In this document: in pieces, positions 10,358-21,826 of the stretch
Position numbering within the stretch: the stretch's first letter is position 1
How the letters are laid out: each line of letters starts with the position of its first letter
Assembly (NCBI RefSeq): GCF_020360975.1
Contig: NW_025408676.1
Location: 744,001-808,000 of the forward strand
Length of the DNA stretch: 64,000 nt
Reading direction: 5' to 3'
DNA from: Hirsutella rhossiliensis
Lineage: Eukaryota > Ascomycota > Sordariomycetes > Hypocreales > Ophiocordycipitaceae
Position numbers and translations under genes: made by a program
Notes under the pieces: model-generated
What the model saw: the letters and a program-made list of their open reading frames with translations, nothing else
Databases searched by the model: none
Told to the model about the DNA's origin: nothing

Positions 10358-12167
10358 ATGCCTCGGCTTTCTAAGTATACTAGAAACCAGCTCTAAGAAG
10401 CACTTAAAGCTATTAAAAACGGGATACCTTAGCTTTATACTAGTTAAAAGTAAGGTATTCTAAGAGGGACCCTCTATATATATCTTTAAGGGGCTCTGCC
10501 TATTAAGGAGGTAAAAGAGGCATATTAGAGGCTTAGCTAAGAGTAGGAAAAACACCTTACTAACTAGGTTCTTACCTAGGCCGCCCTTAGGCTGCCTTTA
10601 ACGTATTATTAGGTTAAGGAATTTACCGGCCGTATCGTTAAGGCCGGCTGCGATACCTATCCGCTTAAGAAGTAGTAGATTTCGGGCTTTTTAGCCCGGA
10701 ACCTAGAGATTAGTACTATTAAAGGTAGATCGCTCGATTCTACTCGCGTTAACGGCGCCTCTATAGCCTATATCAAGGAATAGTTCTAATTGCTTAAGCT
10801 GCCGGCTATATAGGTAATCCTACTAGAGTCCTACTTTAATATAGACGAAATAGGTATCCTAAGGGCCTTAGCTTTAATAGTCTAGTACTAAGGAGCTTAG
10901 AGAAGTAAGAGACTCTTAAAAAGTAGCTAAGATCGCGTTATTAGACTATAATAGTTAAATGCGTCTTTATTATAGGCTAGGCCTTAACTCCCTTTATAAT
11001 TTTTAAGGGTTAAGACCTTTAATACTAATAGTTCCCTAACGAACTTAATTTTCTATAAGATTAGGACTTTATTGCCTCCTTAAAGGGCTAGATAAGTAAT
11101 ACTATTACTATTTAGTAGCTAAAGTAGGTTTTTATGCCTTAAATAAGGCACTATAAGTAGGGCAATACTCTTCTTATTATTAACGGCTATAGGAGTTATT
11201 AAACTAATAATTTTATATATAAATGCTTTTAAAATAGTATATATCTCCTTTTCCTACTATTATACTCCTTATATATCCTCTAACTACTCGATATCTTAGT
11301 TTTCTTACCTATTAAGGCCGTATACCGACGTTAACTTAAGAAAATCGTATCTTTCGACGATATAGCGCTAATTAGTAAGGCTAACTTCCTTTATATTTAC
11401 TATAAAGCCCGGTAAGCTAGCCTAACTAAAAAGAATATTAAGGGAGGTTAGCGCGGGTTTAGTTTATAGCTAATTAATATAGTAAAGCCCTTATTAAGCT
11501 ACTTTATTTTACTATAGCCGTTAACGCCGTTAACGCTATTAAAAAGGAAGAATATTAGCTCCTTAGCTAATAACGATGCCCTTAAAACGCTTAAACGATT
11601 ATAAGAAGTTCGGCGCCTTATTATAGGGCTAGAAAATCGCGGTTAAGTTAACTATATAATTAGACTACTCTTTAGTAAAGTTAGCCGCGCCCTTAGCAAT
11701 TAAAATTAGCAGCTTATAGCTGCCTAGCTTTAAATATAATAGCTTAAGTATTAATTATATCGTCTATAGCCTCGAAAATAGAAAAAGGTTCTATAGGATC
11801 CTAATAGCCGGTTCGTACGGATTAATTAAGTTATTAAGACGATATAGTAGCTCGAGCGTATCCTTAAGCTAGCTACTATTACCGCAGCTAATTAGGACGT
11901 AGATTTTAAAGCTCTATATAGTAGCTAGCAGCTTAAATAGCTAGAAAACACTATAATTAACTATCGTAACGTTAAAATATAGCTTTAATTACTATTAAAA
12001 TATACCTGCCTTAGTATTATAGAAAGTACTAGTATTAGGGTATACCGGACTTTAAGTAGGCTAACTTACTAGTATATTTATAAGCGCTTCTAAAAGCGCT
12101 AATTAGCTAATTAATAAGTAGGTTAGCGTAGTCTATTAGTCTAACTAAAAATTAATCGTGCCCTTAG
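10358..12167 (+). mobile_element. RIP-dead Fot1/pogo-type (Tc1-mariner) DNA transposon, transposase remnant
   Basis: From an ATG at 10358 the frame starts MPRLSKYTRN, typical of the N-terminal helix-turn-helix of pogo/Fot1 transposases. It keeps family landmarks downstream: FNIDE at about 10835-10850 (first catalytic Asp), the DGH region at about 11180-11190 where the Asp codon is now AAC, a YILQPL-like block just after, and a DPNSRF-like C-terminal motif near 11800. Many TAA/TAG codons interrupt the frame, as expected from C-to-T change in CAA/CAG/TGG. No terminal inverted repeats or TA duplication could be defined; an LTR abuts the right end at 12168. Non-functional. Confidence 0.7.
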
Positions 12168-12353
12168 TATTATAGAGTAAGTAAAGGTATATATATAGGT
12201 ACTATCTATAGGATAATATTAATAAGCTATATAGAGCTCTTTTATACGTCGCTAGCCTATATATATATATATAGGATCCGGCCCTCTATATATAACTATA
12301 TAGCTTAGGCTATAGCCTAAGCCTATAACCTATAATAGTTAAAGACTCTTATA
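12168..12353 (-). repeat. Orphan 186-bp LTR of the Gypsy-A type (inverted copy of 51768-51953)
   Basis: This segment is the reverse complement of 51768-51953, with the same length and mostly transition differences. On its own strand it begins TATAAGAGTC, which was probably TGTAAGAGTC before RIP. Both copies contain the 18-bp perfect palindrome CTTAGGCTATAGCCTAAG. Flanking 5-mers (cttag, taatt) do not match, so it is not a simple solo LTR with an intact target duplication. Confidence 0.6.
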
Positions 12354-13787
12354 TAATTATAAAAAGATATAAGTAATAAGCGTAGAATCGGGTAATCGAT
12401 AACGTAAGCGGAAAGATCGGTCGACGGAGTATAAGGTAGAATTTCGTCCGGAATTTAAAACGAGTATATAAGGGGCTAAATAATATATTAAAAGAATAGC
12501 GTTATAAAGGATACTTATAAACTTACTTATTCTATCTACTACTCCTAGGGAAATCCTTTGTCTTTTATAGACTATTGCTCGCCTACTAGTAGACTAATTA
12601 GTTAGCTTTCTAGCATATTCTATAGTGCTTAAAAAGCTCTATCTATAGTATGTCTTCCTAACCTAGTAGGTAGTCTAATTATAACGTAATAGTTAACGTA
12701 AGACTATAGGTTCTAGTATAAGTAGTAGATTTAACTAGAATATTCTATGCCCTACCTATTCTCGTATCGCGGATATCTTCGGAACCGCTAGGCTAAAATA
12801 GGCAATAGGGTATCCGTTCTACTCGTAATTAACTTATGCATTTTATGCATATTTTATTTTATTAGGATAGGCTTATCTTAACCCGCTTTTCCTAAAGGAA
12901 GGTATAGATATCTAGTAGAGGTCTTTTATTAAGCACTAGTCCCTTAGTACGGGGCTAGTACGTTAACCTTACCGTCTACTTAGATCCGGTATAGGTCTAA
13001 CGGGTAATTAAATAGACTAGCTACCGTATATAATTAAACGTATTATATAGACTAGCTACCGTATATTATTACGCGCGTTAAATATAGACTAGCTACCGGT
13101 CTTATAAGTTAAAGTAAGAGTAGTAATAACTATCTATATTTTTCTCTACCTACCTAAGATCTAGCGGGTTCTTTATCTTCTATATATACTATAGTAAGCG
13201 TAAGACCTTACTTAAGGCTTTAACTAAGTAATATCTTAACCTTATAATTATATAATAGTAGTACGGTATATTAGCGATATTTCCTAGTATTTTCCTTAGG
13301 TAAGTATAGGTATTTCTCTATAATTTCCCCGCTATATTCTTATAGTAACTTCTTAAGGAAATATCGGTATAATCCTTAAGGAGCTATTATTACTTAGGAA
13401 ATTATAGTATACTCCCTATATAATATATCCCTAAGGGAAATCTCTATAAAATATCTATATAATCCGCTCGGTTATTATTTCTAGGATTTCTAGGTAATTT
13501 CCTAGAGTTTACCTAGTAGCTTTTAGGTTCCTTCTTCCGCGGGGAGCCTTAAGGAGTTAAGGGTAACTTCCTTAAGAGAGGCCGATATCGTTATAGGTAC
13601 CTAGATTATCGACTATAAGGTATCCTATAATAAATACTTAGGGCAAAAGAATTAACTAATATCCTTATTAGTCTCTTATAGTATTTAAGTAGGAGTTACG
13701 TTAATAGGGAATTATAGTAAAGTTATATAGATTTCTAAGGTTAGTATAAGGAATAACTTATATCTTATCTAAGACGTAACTTAGTAC
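12354..13787. other. RIP-degraded sequence, unassigned
   Basis: TA-rich, CpA-poor sequence. I recognise no protein family. It includes the short tandem repeat listed separately at 13012-13098. Confidence 0.4.
13012..13098. repeat. Short tandem repeat, three units of about 35-37 bp
   Basis: The core ATAGACTAGCTACCG begins at 13012, 13047 and 13084. The first two units continue with GTATAT-ATTA-type sequence; the third is shorter. It may be part of an LTR or untranslated region of a dead element. Confidence 0.6.
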
Positions 13788-13995
13788 GACTAATACTAGG
13801 GGCATAAGGCGGCTAAGCCGGGAGTAAAATACTACTAAAACTAAGGGCGCTAAGTAGCTAAGCTAGGGTAATAAACGAGTAAGGCTAGGGGCATAGTATA
13901 ACTAAGCTAGGGAAAACTAATTATAATTAAGGGCGCTCTATAGCTAAGCTAGTAGAAAGAAAAAAATAAATAGGACTAGGGATATAACGAGGCTA
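13788..13995. repeat. Degenerate minisatellite, about five units of 43-45 bp
   Basis: Repeated blocks combine an AAGGGCGC or AGGGGCATA-type segment with AGCTAAGCTAGGG. The units are imperfect and differ mainly by transitions. The repeat could encode a repeated peptide of a transposon protein on the minus strand, but that is not established. Confidence 0.5.
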
Positions 13996-15516
13996 AACCG
14001 GTAACCGACCGTCTTACGCCGTAGGGGTAAGGGTAAGGCGGGGAATCTCCTCCTTAGCTTCCTCTTTTATTAGATCCTTAGGGCTTACTAGTACGTTATC
14101 TAGGGTATCCTATATATCGGAGGCTCTATAAATAGGCACGCTATAGGCGTTATTCGGGGCCGGTTCTACTAAGAGTATTATAGCTAGTCTATCGCGAGAG
14201 GCTAGAACCTAGTTATAGATTACTACTACTAGTACTTATATAGTCGGGCCTAGGTTCTAGAACCTACTTAGGTACGCGTTAGTAAACTTTTAGTTTAATA
14301 AGTTAAAATAGGCTATTATATTAGCTATATAGGGGCGGGCCGCTACTAGCGTATAAAGGGGGCTAATATAGGCTACTCTTTAGTATACCGCGGCGAGCTT
14401 AGGCGAGTTATTTAAGAGGTAAGCGGCGAAAGTAAACCGATAAACGAAGCTAGTAGGCACTCTAGTAAGAGCGGCGTACTAGCTAAGTAAGAGGTCGGCG
14501 TTAGCCTCTTTATAAATAGCGGCGAATAGATTTACTTAAATTATAGCCGCGTTTAGGGCTCCGTAGACTAGCGCTTTTAACCTAAAGTAAATAATACCTA
14601 TATAGCCGTCTATATTAGCTAGGTTATTATAATATACTACGAAAGGTATAATAGGGAATAGTCTAGGTTTTCTATAGCTTAGAACCTAGAAGGGGTTAAG
14701 CTTCTATTAGACCGGTATTAAGGCCTATTCCTCGGCGAATAGGTTAGCCCGTTTAAAGGAAGTAAAAGGTAGGGCCGCGGCGGTAGCGAGTAAGCGTTTA
14801 GTAAATAGGTTCCCTAATAGCTTATTAAAGGTAAGGTCTACTATACTAGATCCTCTAGGTTTATCTAGGGTACGCTTAAGGCTCTCCCTAAACTTATAGG
14901 TTCCCGGTATCTATCTATAGTCCTTTTTAAAACGCCGAAAGGAACTTAGGGTCTTAGTTAGAAATAATCTAAGCGGGAATCCCTTAGTTATAGCGTATTA
15001 ACTTAGTAAATAGTACCTTAGCTTAGTCCTCCGCGGTAAACTAATTATAGCCTAAGATAAGGAGCCTTATTTTCGAGAACTTATTAGTTATTATTAGTAG
15101 TATATTATAGTAGACCTTAAAAGGTAGCGTCTATAGAGTTTAGTCTGCGGGGATATTTAAGAGCCTTATTATAAAATCTATAGTAATTATATAAAAAGGT
15201 AAGGCTAAGGAAGTAATTAGAACTAACTCGCTAAGGGCCTTTAACTAGTCGGTTTAGTTCCTATAGTAAGCGTTATACTTATCGATAAAGCTATCGATAA
15301 GTTTCTTAAGGCTAGTAATAGCGAATATAGAGGATAATTCCTCTTATATCCTTTACCGTCTAAGGTAAAATTTATACGCGTAGTTATTAGCAATAATTTC
15401 CTTAGTATAAGTAGTAGGGATATATAGCTAGTAACGACCTTTAGACTTAACTAAGTAAAGTAACCTATTCCGCTAAATAAATAAGAAACTAACCTAGGAC
15501 TTATCGCTTTTAAGCT
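13996..15516 (-). mobile_element. RIP-dead Ty3/Gypsy fragment with integrase core (Gypsy-D)
   Basis: On the minus strand, from about 15450 down to 14920, one frame reads as a Ty3/Gypsy integrase: ITIDFIIRLL (core start with the first catalytic Asp), FTAED, GIPA.IIS and DPKFLSAF, the last being the SDRDPKF block with the second Asp region. TAA/TAG replace expected Gln/Trp codons. Below about 14900, a different minus-strand frame stays largely open to about 14040 without a family I can name. The fragment is cut on its right by the Copia-2 LTR at 15517 and I do not find it resuming after 27372. Confidence 0.6.
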
Positions 15517-16084
15517 TATTAAGGTATATAAGCAAAAGCGGAATTTTAGGAAATTAAGGAATTATATACGACTATATAATAAAGGGGAAGAAGGAGTATA
15601 AGGTAGGATTTTTAATAGAATTTATTAGTAATATATTAGTATATAGAAGAGGTATTAAAGTTAATAATTCTCTCTCTATCTACTAGCGGACATACTATCT
15701 TATATAGACAATTATAGCTAAACGGAAGAACCTTTTAGGACTAGATTTAGGCTGCCGTATAGCCCTAAGACTAAGGAATTCCGTGATACCTCGAGTAAAT
15801 CTAGAAGTGTCTTAGTTCTACTAATATTCGTGTTTAAAGGAGGTTGGTCGTGCCGGTATTCTTAAGAGGTCTTAGCTAGCATTCTAAGCTAGCTCTATTC
15901 CTTTAATTCCTAATTATACGATAACCGGCAACCCGTTTAATATATAATACCATGTAAAATAACGAGCGATTCTTACTCTATAGGATAGGATTTTATCTAT
16001 AGTTAATATACTACTTATTAGCTTATATAATCGGGAGAGTATATTATAGCTACTTTATTTATAGTAGGAACACCGTTCCTTATA
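15517..16084 (-). repeat. Copia-2 left LTR (3' LTR in element orientation), 568 bp
   Basis: Collinear over its full length with the solo LTR at 44601-45168 and with the split LTR at 21004-27372. Differences are mostly C/T and G/A. Contains the conserved stretch AAATAACGAGCGATTCTT. Confidence 0.85.
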
Positions 16085-16749
16085 GCCTCCCTTAAAGAGT
16101 AGATTTATATACTCTTTACTAATTTATTTATAGTAGTATATATATAGGATAAAAACCTAATTTTAGGAAAACTATTCTTATACCTTAATAGGATATATAA
16201 AAACCTATTCTTTCTTAGGAAAAATAAATCTTTAGGTATATACTAATAGAAAAACCTATAGTAGGAAAAATCTATAGTTATAATAATTATTTATAGGATA
16301 ACCTTATATAAGGTAAAACCTATTATTGCTAGGAAAATCTTAATAGATAAAAACCTAGTAAATATTTCTCTAGGAAACCTAATAAGGAAAAACCTAGTAG
16401 GGGAAAGATATAGGAAGTATAATAAATATCTAAAAACCCCTTTTAATTGCTTAGGAACTTATACTAAGGATAGACTGTCTCTAAATTTATAGAGTAATCT
16501 AGGTCTTAATTCCTTTATAAATATATTAGCTATATTATCTTTTAATTTAATATAAAAAAATCTAATTTCCCTTTCTCTTATACTAGTTCTAGTATAGTAA
16601 TAAGCTAATCTTATATACTTAGACCTTTTATAAAATTCCGGATTTTCTACTAATTTAATAGTAGTAGTATTATCCGTTAAAATAGGAGGTATAGTATTAA
16701 GAATCTTAATAGATAGATCCTTAGTAATATTTTTAAAAAGTATATTTAA

Positions 16750-16990
16750 ATAAATAGCTTCTTTATTTGCCTCCCTAAGGCTAATATACTTTACTTCGTA
16801 GGTAGAAAGAGCAACGGCTTTCTACTTAAAGTAAGCCTAGCTTATTATATTATTATATATATAAAAATAGTAACCGGAAAAATATTTTCCGTCCGTTAAA
16901 TCCGACGCCTAGCTAGAGTCGGTAAAACCCTTTATATATAGATAGGTAAAAGGGATATTATAATTATATATAATCTTTAGGCTAGGGAGT
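16750..16990 (-). pseudogene. Copia-2 RNase H remnant
   Basis: Minus-strand frame reading GFTDSS.ASDLTDGKYFSGYY and then AVALSTYE, the Copia RNase H blocks (GFTDSDWA and KQKAVALSTTEAE in the family). The missing Trp codons are now TAG or TAA, as RIP predicts. Confidence 0.7.
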
Positions 16991-17268
16991 TTATTTAAAT
17001 ATTTCTAAATTATATTTAAAGCCTTAAAATATATTTAGTTAGGCTTAGCTATAAATCTAGTATAGGAGATTATAGAATATAAGATATCTAGCCTAGTAAA
17101 TAAGGCTAAGTATAATAGAGACCCTATTTCTTTTTAAAATTATAATATATCTTCCTTAAAAGGTAATTCCTTTGCTTTTATAAGCTTAAAGCCTACTATA
17201 GCGGGTAAATTTAAAGTTCTTAAACCTTCTTTATTAAATTCCTTTAATTTATTTAAGGTATAATCTTC

Positions 17269-17700
17269 TTAGGATATATATAGCTCTTTATTTTCTCGGT
17301 TTATTATAATATTTAGACTTAAGAAGTCTTTTATATCTCCTAAGATAGTAAAATCTAGGAATTTAAATAGTTCTTTAAATAATCTTTCTTCTATTATAGA
17401 TTTAGAGGGCCCTATTATAAGAAAGTCATTAATATAAATTACTAAGGCTATACTATAGTCCTTATTTATAAACACTCCCTTATTTATTAAAAGAGGAAGA
17501 AATCTAAGTTTATTTAGTATAATTTTTAAATAATTATACTAGAGCTTAAGACTTTATTTTAGGCTATATAATACTTTCTTTAGCTTTGCTTTAATTTAAC
17601 CGGTTTTATATAGGTCTAGGAGTTTAGTTAATTTAATTCCTTTAGCTCTATAAGCTAATCTATATTTTAAATAATATTCTTTAAGAACGTATTCTTCGTA
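17269..17700 (-). pseudogene. Copia-2 reverse transcriptase remnant
   Basis: Minus-strand open stretch (68 codons from ATG 17475) contains LVIYINDFLIIG. This is the Copia YVDD active-site block, with the first Asp changed to Asn by a G-to-A change. FTILGDIKDFLSLNI follows, the Copia LG..K.FLG block. Confidence 0.75.
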
Positions 17701-18699
17701 GCCTATAGGAAGATCGATATATACTTCGCTATCTCTATTAGTATATACGAAGGCATTTATTATATCTATCTATAAAGCTTTAAATTCGTAGATAATAGCT
17801 AAAATAAGTAGAATTCTAATAGATTTAGGTCTAGCTATAGTTAAAAAGGTATCTAGGAAATCTAAGCTATAGATCTACTTAAATCCTTATATTACGAAAC
17901 GGGCTTTATATTTTATTATATTATTTTAACTATCCTTCTTAATAGTATAGACCTAGCGGCCTCCTATAGCTTCCTTATCCTTAAGGAGGTAGGAAAATTC
18001 CTATATTTTATATTTAATTAGCTAGATTATCTCCTTAACTATAGCTTATTTCTAAAATACTACTTTAGGACTATTTATTGCCTATTTATAGGTCTTTAGG
18101 ATTTTTAGATACTAATTTTCTATACTTACTAGAATTAACTCTTTATAATTATAGTTTAGAAATAAATTAACGTTAAGGTATTAATATAGTTAGAATTAAA
18201 CCCTTCTAGCTTCTTAGGTAATTCTACTACTATTTTACTAATAGTAAGAATAGGATCGCTATTTAGAGACTTTTCTTTTATAAAGGGTAAGGGACTTTTA
18301 TTTCTAGGTTCTTTAGTAGCTTCCTCTATAAGGATATAGCTTTCTAGCTTATCTTTATTTAGAATATAATTAATATTAAAGGTATTCTTATTATTAGAAC
18401 TTTCTAGATTTTCTATAAATTTATTTTCTAGTATAGTTATATCTTTAAAAATAGTAATCTTTCTCTTAGAAAAATCTTAGATTTTATATATATTTTCTAA
18501 ATAGCTTACTATTATTCCCTTAAAAGCTTTATTATCTAGCTTATCTTTAAGGTCTTTATTCTTATAATATATAAGGCTTCCGAAGGTCTTAATTTTATTT
18601 AAGGTCTTAAAAGGTAGTATTATATTATCCCTCTTTTCTATAGGACTTTTAAATCCTATTATAGAATAAAGTAATCTATTATATAAATAGGTAGCTATT

Positions 18700-19300
18700 A
18701 AAATAGCTTCTCCTTATAGGTATTTAGGAAGCCTAGTAGTAAATAAAAGAGCTCTTACTTTTTCTAATATAGTACGATTTATTCTTTCTATTCTACTATT
18801 AGATTCTAGCGTCCTAAGAGGACTAAAATTAAAGGTAATTCCTTCTTTTTCGTAGTAAAGCTTTATTTTATATATAAATTCTTTAGTATTAATAGAAAAT
18901 GCTTCTTTAATCCTAGTATTTTTAGGGTTATTTTCTACCCTATTTTTAAATTCTAGGAACCTATCTAAAGCTTCCCCTTTTCTTTAAAGAAGGTATATTT
19001 CTAGATATTAAGTTCCTACGTTTAGGAAAGAAATATAATAGTAATATTTATCATAAGTAGGCACTTTAATTAGCCCTTAAATATCTAATACTATTTTTTC
19101 TAAATAGGTATAAGATTTATACGAAGATTGTTTATTAACCTTATTTATTACTTTAGCTCTAATATATATTTCGTATTATCTTATTTTATTTTCCTATTTT
19201 AAAGGCATTTTTATATCCTTATTATATCTTTTTAATATTTCTAAAATAGCCCTACTATTTATATGCCTTAAGCGTAAGTACTAAGTATAAAAATTAATAT
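18700..19300 (-). pseudogene. Copia-2 integrase remnant
   Basis: Minus-strand reading near 18860-18720 gives SPLRTLESNSRIERINRTIL, matching the Copia integrase block (SPPYTPEQNG..ER.NR). The catalytic Glu region is still recognisable. Frame broken by stops. Confidence 0.6.
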
Positions 19301-21003
19301 CCTTTACCTTTAAAGACGTAATAAGGATTAATTAGCTTTTTAATAAAGGTTCTATAGGAATATAATATAATTTATTTCTAAGAAATCCTTTAGTAAAGAC
19401 CTTATCTTTATTATCTAATAAAAGAACTTTATTTCCTCTTATTAAGGCATAGGTATTATTAAAATAAGATTAGGATAGTATATTTACCCTTAATTTAGGT
19501 ATATAAAAGTAGTCGTAAAGGATATACCTTTTACTACTATATAAGAACTTAAATACTAAGTCCCCCTTTCCTTTTACTAATATAAAGGAAGCTTTTCCCT
19601 AGTAAACTTTAAACTTAATTTCTTTATAGTTAATAAGGAAATTCTTATTTAATACTATATATACCTAGTAGCTCCGGTATTATAAATAAAATTAAAGATC
19701 CTTTTATTCTTATAACTAGGAAATCCTCCTTCTCTTACCTTTAAGACTAATTCCTTTATTCTAGGAATTAAGGCTTTTCGAGGTCCTAAAAGAGAGTCTT
19801 ATTAGCTTTTACTATAAGGGTATTTATAGAAGTTAAAATTACCTCTAAATCCTTAAACGTTTATATAGGGGTCGGAGCCTTAAAGAGGTTTATAAGGTCG
19901 ATATCTAGGTCTATATTTTCTTATAAAGCTATATTTAAGACTTTATTACTATCGTCTAAATTAGACTCTAGCTTTATAATTCGAGCCTTCCTTCTTTTAT
20001 TAAAAGTAGAAATACTACTAAAAGGGGATTTCTTCCTAGAAAAAGAAAAAGAAAAAGAATATTTTCTCTTCTTAGAAATTTAAGTCCTATTATCCTTTTT
20101 TCATTTATTTAAAACCTAATAAGTAGGAGCCTTATTCGGATATAATTTATAGTAATTTACTATAAAATGCCCTAGTTTTTTATATTCCTTATAATAAGGA
20201 GTATCTATAAAATTTCTATAGGATTTCTAAGGCTTCCTTTATATTAAGAAGGCTTTCTTTAAAGATTCGTCTATATCCTTTATTCTTCTAGCTTTATCTA
20301 AAAGACTAGCTATTAGGGTTTCGAGGGTAAACGCTATAGAATTATACCTAAGGCTCTACGTAATATTTATATTATAGCTTCTAAATTCCTTATTAAGGCA
20401 ATTAAGAATCTATGCTATAAGAATAACTTCTAGAATTTCTATATTATAGGATTTTAAATCCTTATAAATTTCCTTCTCCTTATAAAGGTATTTCTTTAAA
20501 TTAAAGTCTAAGGGACTAAGATTAAAGAGCTACTTAATAAGTAGATAATTCGACGAAAAGTTCGATAGATTATATAGCTTTTTAAGCTTATCCTACGCTT
20601 CTTTAGTATTTTTTAGATGCTAAATTTATATTAAGGGACTATCTTTAACTTAAAGGAATATTATAGATAAAGCTTCTTTAGTCTATATATAATTTACTTA
20701 CTCTAAAGTAGAAATAAGCTTTTCTTTTATAAAGATAGCTTCTATCCTTATAGTCTATAAGGTATAATTTAAATTTCCCTTAAGTCTAGTAAATTTATAT
20801 TCTTTCTATCTACCTATTTTATATAAATTTAGTATTATTTCGTTTATAGGGATTAAGAAGTCTAAATAAGAGTTTAAGAGCGTAGGAAGGTAAAAGAAGT
20901 TAAGGGGAATTCCGAAAGGAATTTTAATTAGGTATTTTAATAAGGAACTTTAAATATATAAGTTAACTTCCTAGCTTAAAAGGAGTAAGCTAGGCTTATA
21001 ACC

Positions 21004-21306
21004 TCTTAAGGTATATAAATAAAAGTAGAATTTTAGGAACTTAAGGAATTATATAAGACTAAGTAATAAAGGGGAAGAAGGAGTATAAAGTAGGATATTT
21101 AATAGAATTTATTAGTTATATATTAGTATATAGAAGAGGTATTAAAGTTAATAACTATATCTCTATTTACTAGCGGACATACTATCTTATATAGATAATT
21201 ATAGCTAAACGGAAGAACCTTTTAAGACTATATTTAAGCTACTATATAGCCCTAAGACTAAGGAGTTCTATAATACCTTAAGTCTATTTAGAAGTATCTT
21301 AGTTCT
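21004..21306 (-). repeat. Copia-2 right LTR, part 1 (split by Copia-1)
   Basis: Aligns with the first 303 bp of the 568-bp LTR. It ends with GTTCT, which is repeated after Copia-1 at 27101-27105. Confidence 0.85.
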
Positions 21307-21493
21307 TGTCTGATCATTTGTACGATAGAGCGCACATCGCAGGAGGGTATCACGTGCGTCAGCAGGGAACAACGTTTACCCGACACGCGCACAACCTATC
21401 AAACCTCACAGCATGGTCTAGATAGCGAAGAATAACAAGAACAACACGATCATCGATCAAAGACCCAACTGAGCCTCAGTTAACCTATCCACA
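21307..21493 (+). repeat. Copia-1 5' LTR (187 bp)
   Basis: Starts TGTCTG and ends CCACA. Identical by eye to 26914-27100. Preceded by target duplication GTTCT (21302-21306). A short GTTACC...GGTAAC hairpin follows the LTR. Confidence 0.95.
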
Positions 21494-21826
21494 CTGATCA
21501 GTTGTTACCTTGGCTGGTAACCTCAGAGCAGCAAGATAGAAGAGACTTCCTCAACGCATCCTCACGATCTGTGGCGCTCTGCGAAGAAAGAAGTGCTACA
21601 ACGCGAGACTGACTACGAAGACCCGACCGGCGCCCACTCTATTCAGTCAACCGTGCCTAGTTGTTTGCCTCAGCCGCTGACCTCTTAGGCGTGCCCTATC
21701 GCACATACAAATCTCTGGTATCCCGCTTGATTATCAGCTTCATTGATCACTCGATCAATTTGACCTCTCTTGACACCTTCTTGCCCTATTCCTCGCAGAT
21801 TTTCCTGTCAAGCCCCATCCGACATC

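Noticed and set aside
13788..13995. CRISPR-like array
   Set aside because: Units are contiguous and degenerate, without unique spacers, and the genome is fungal; a minisatellite explains it.
14040..14900. LINE (Tad1-like) endonuclease in the minus-strand frame
   Set aside because: A short stretch (RGSSIVDLTF) looked like an endonuclease block, but the adjoining frame is clearly Gypsy integrase and no RT of a LINE follows.
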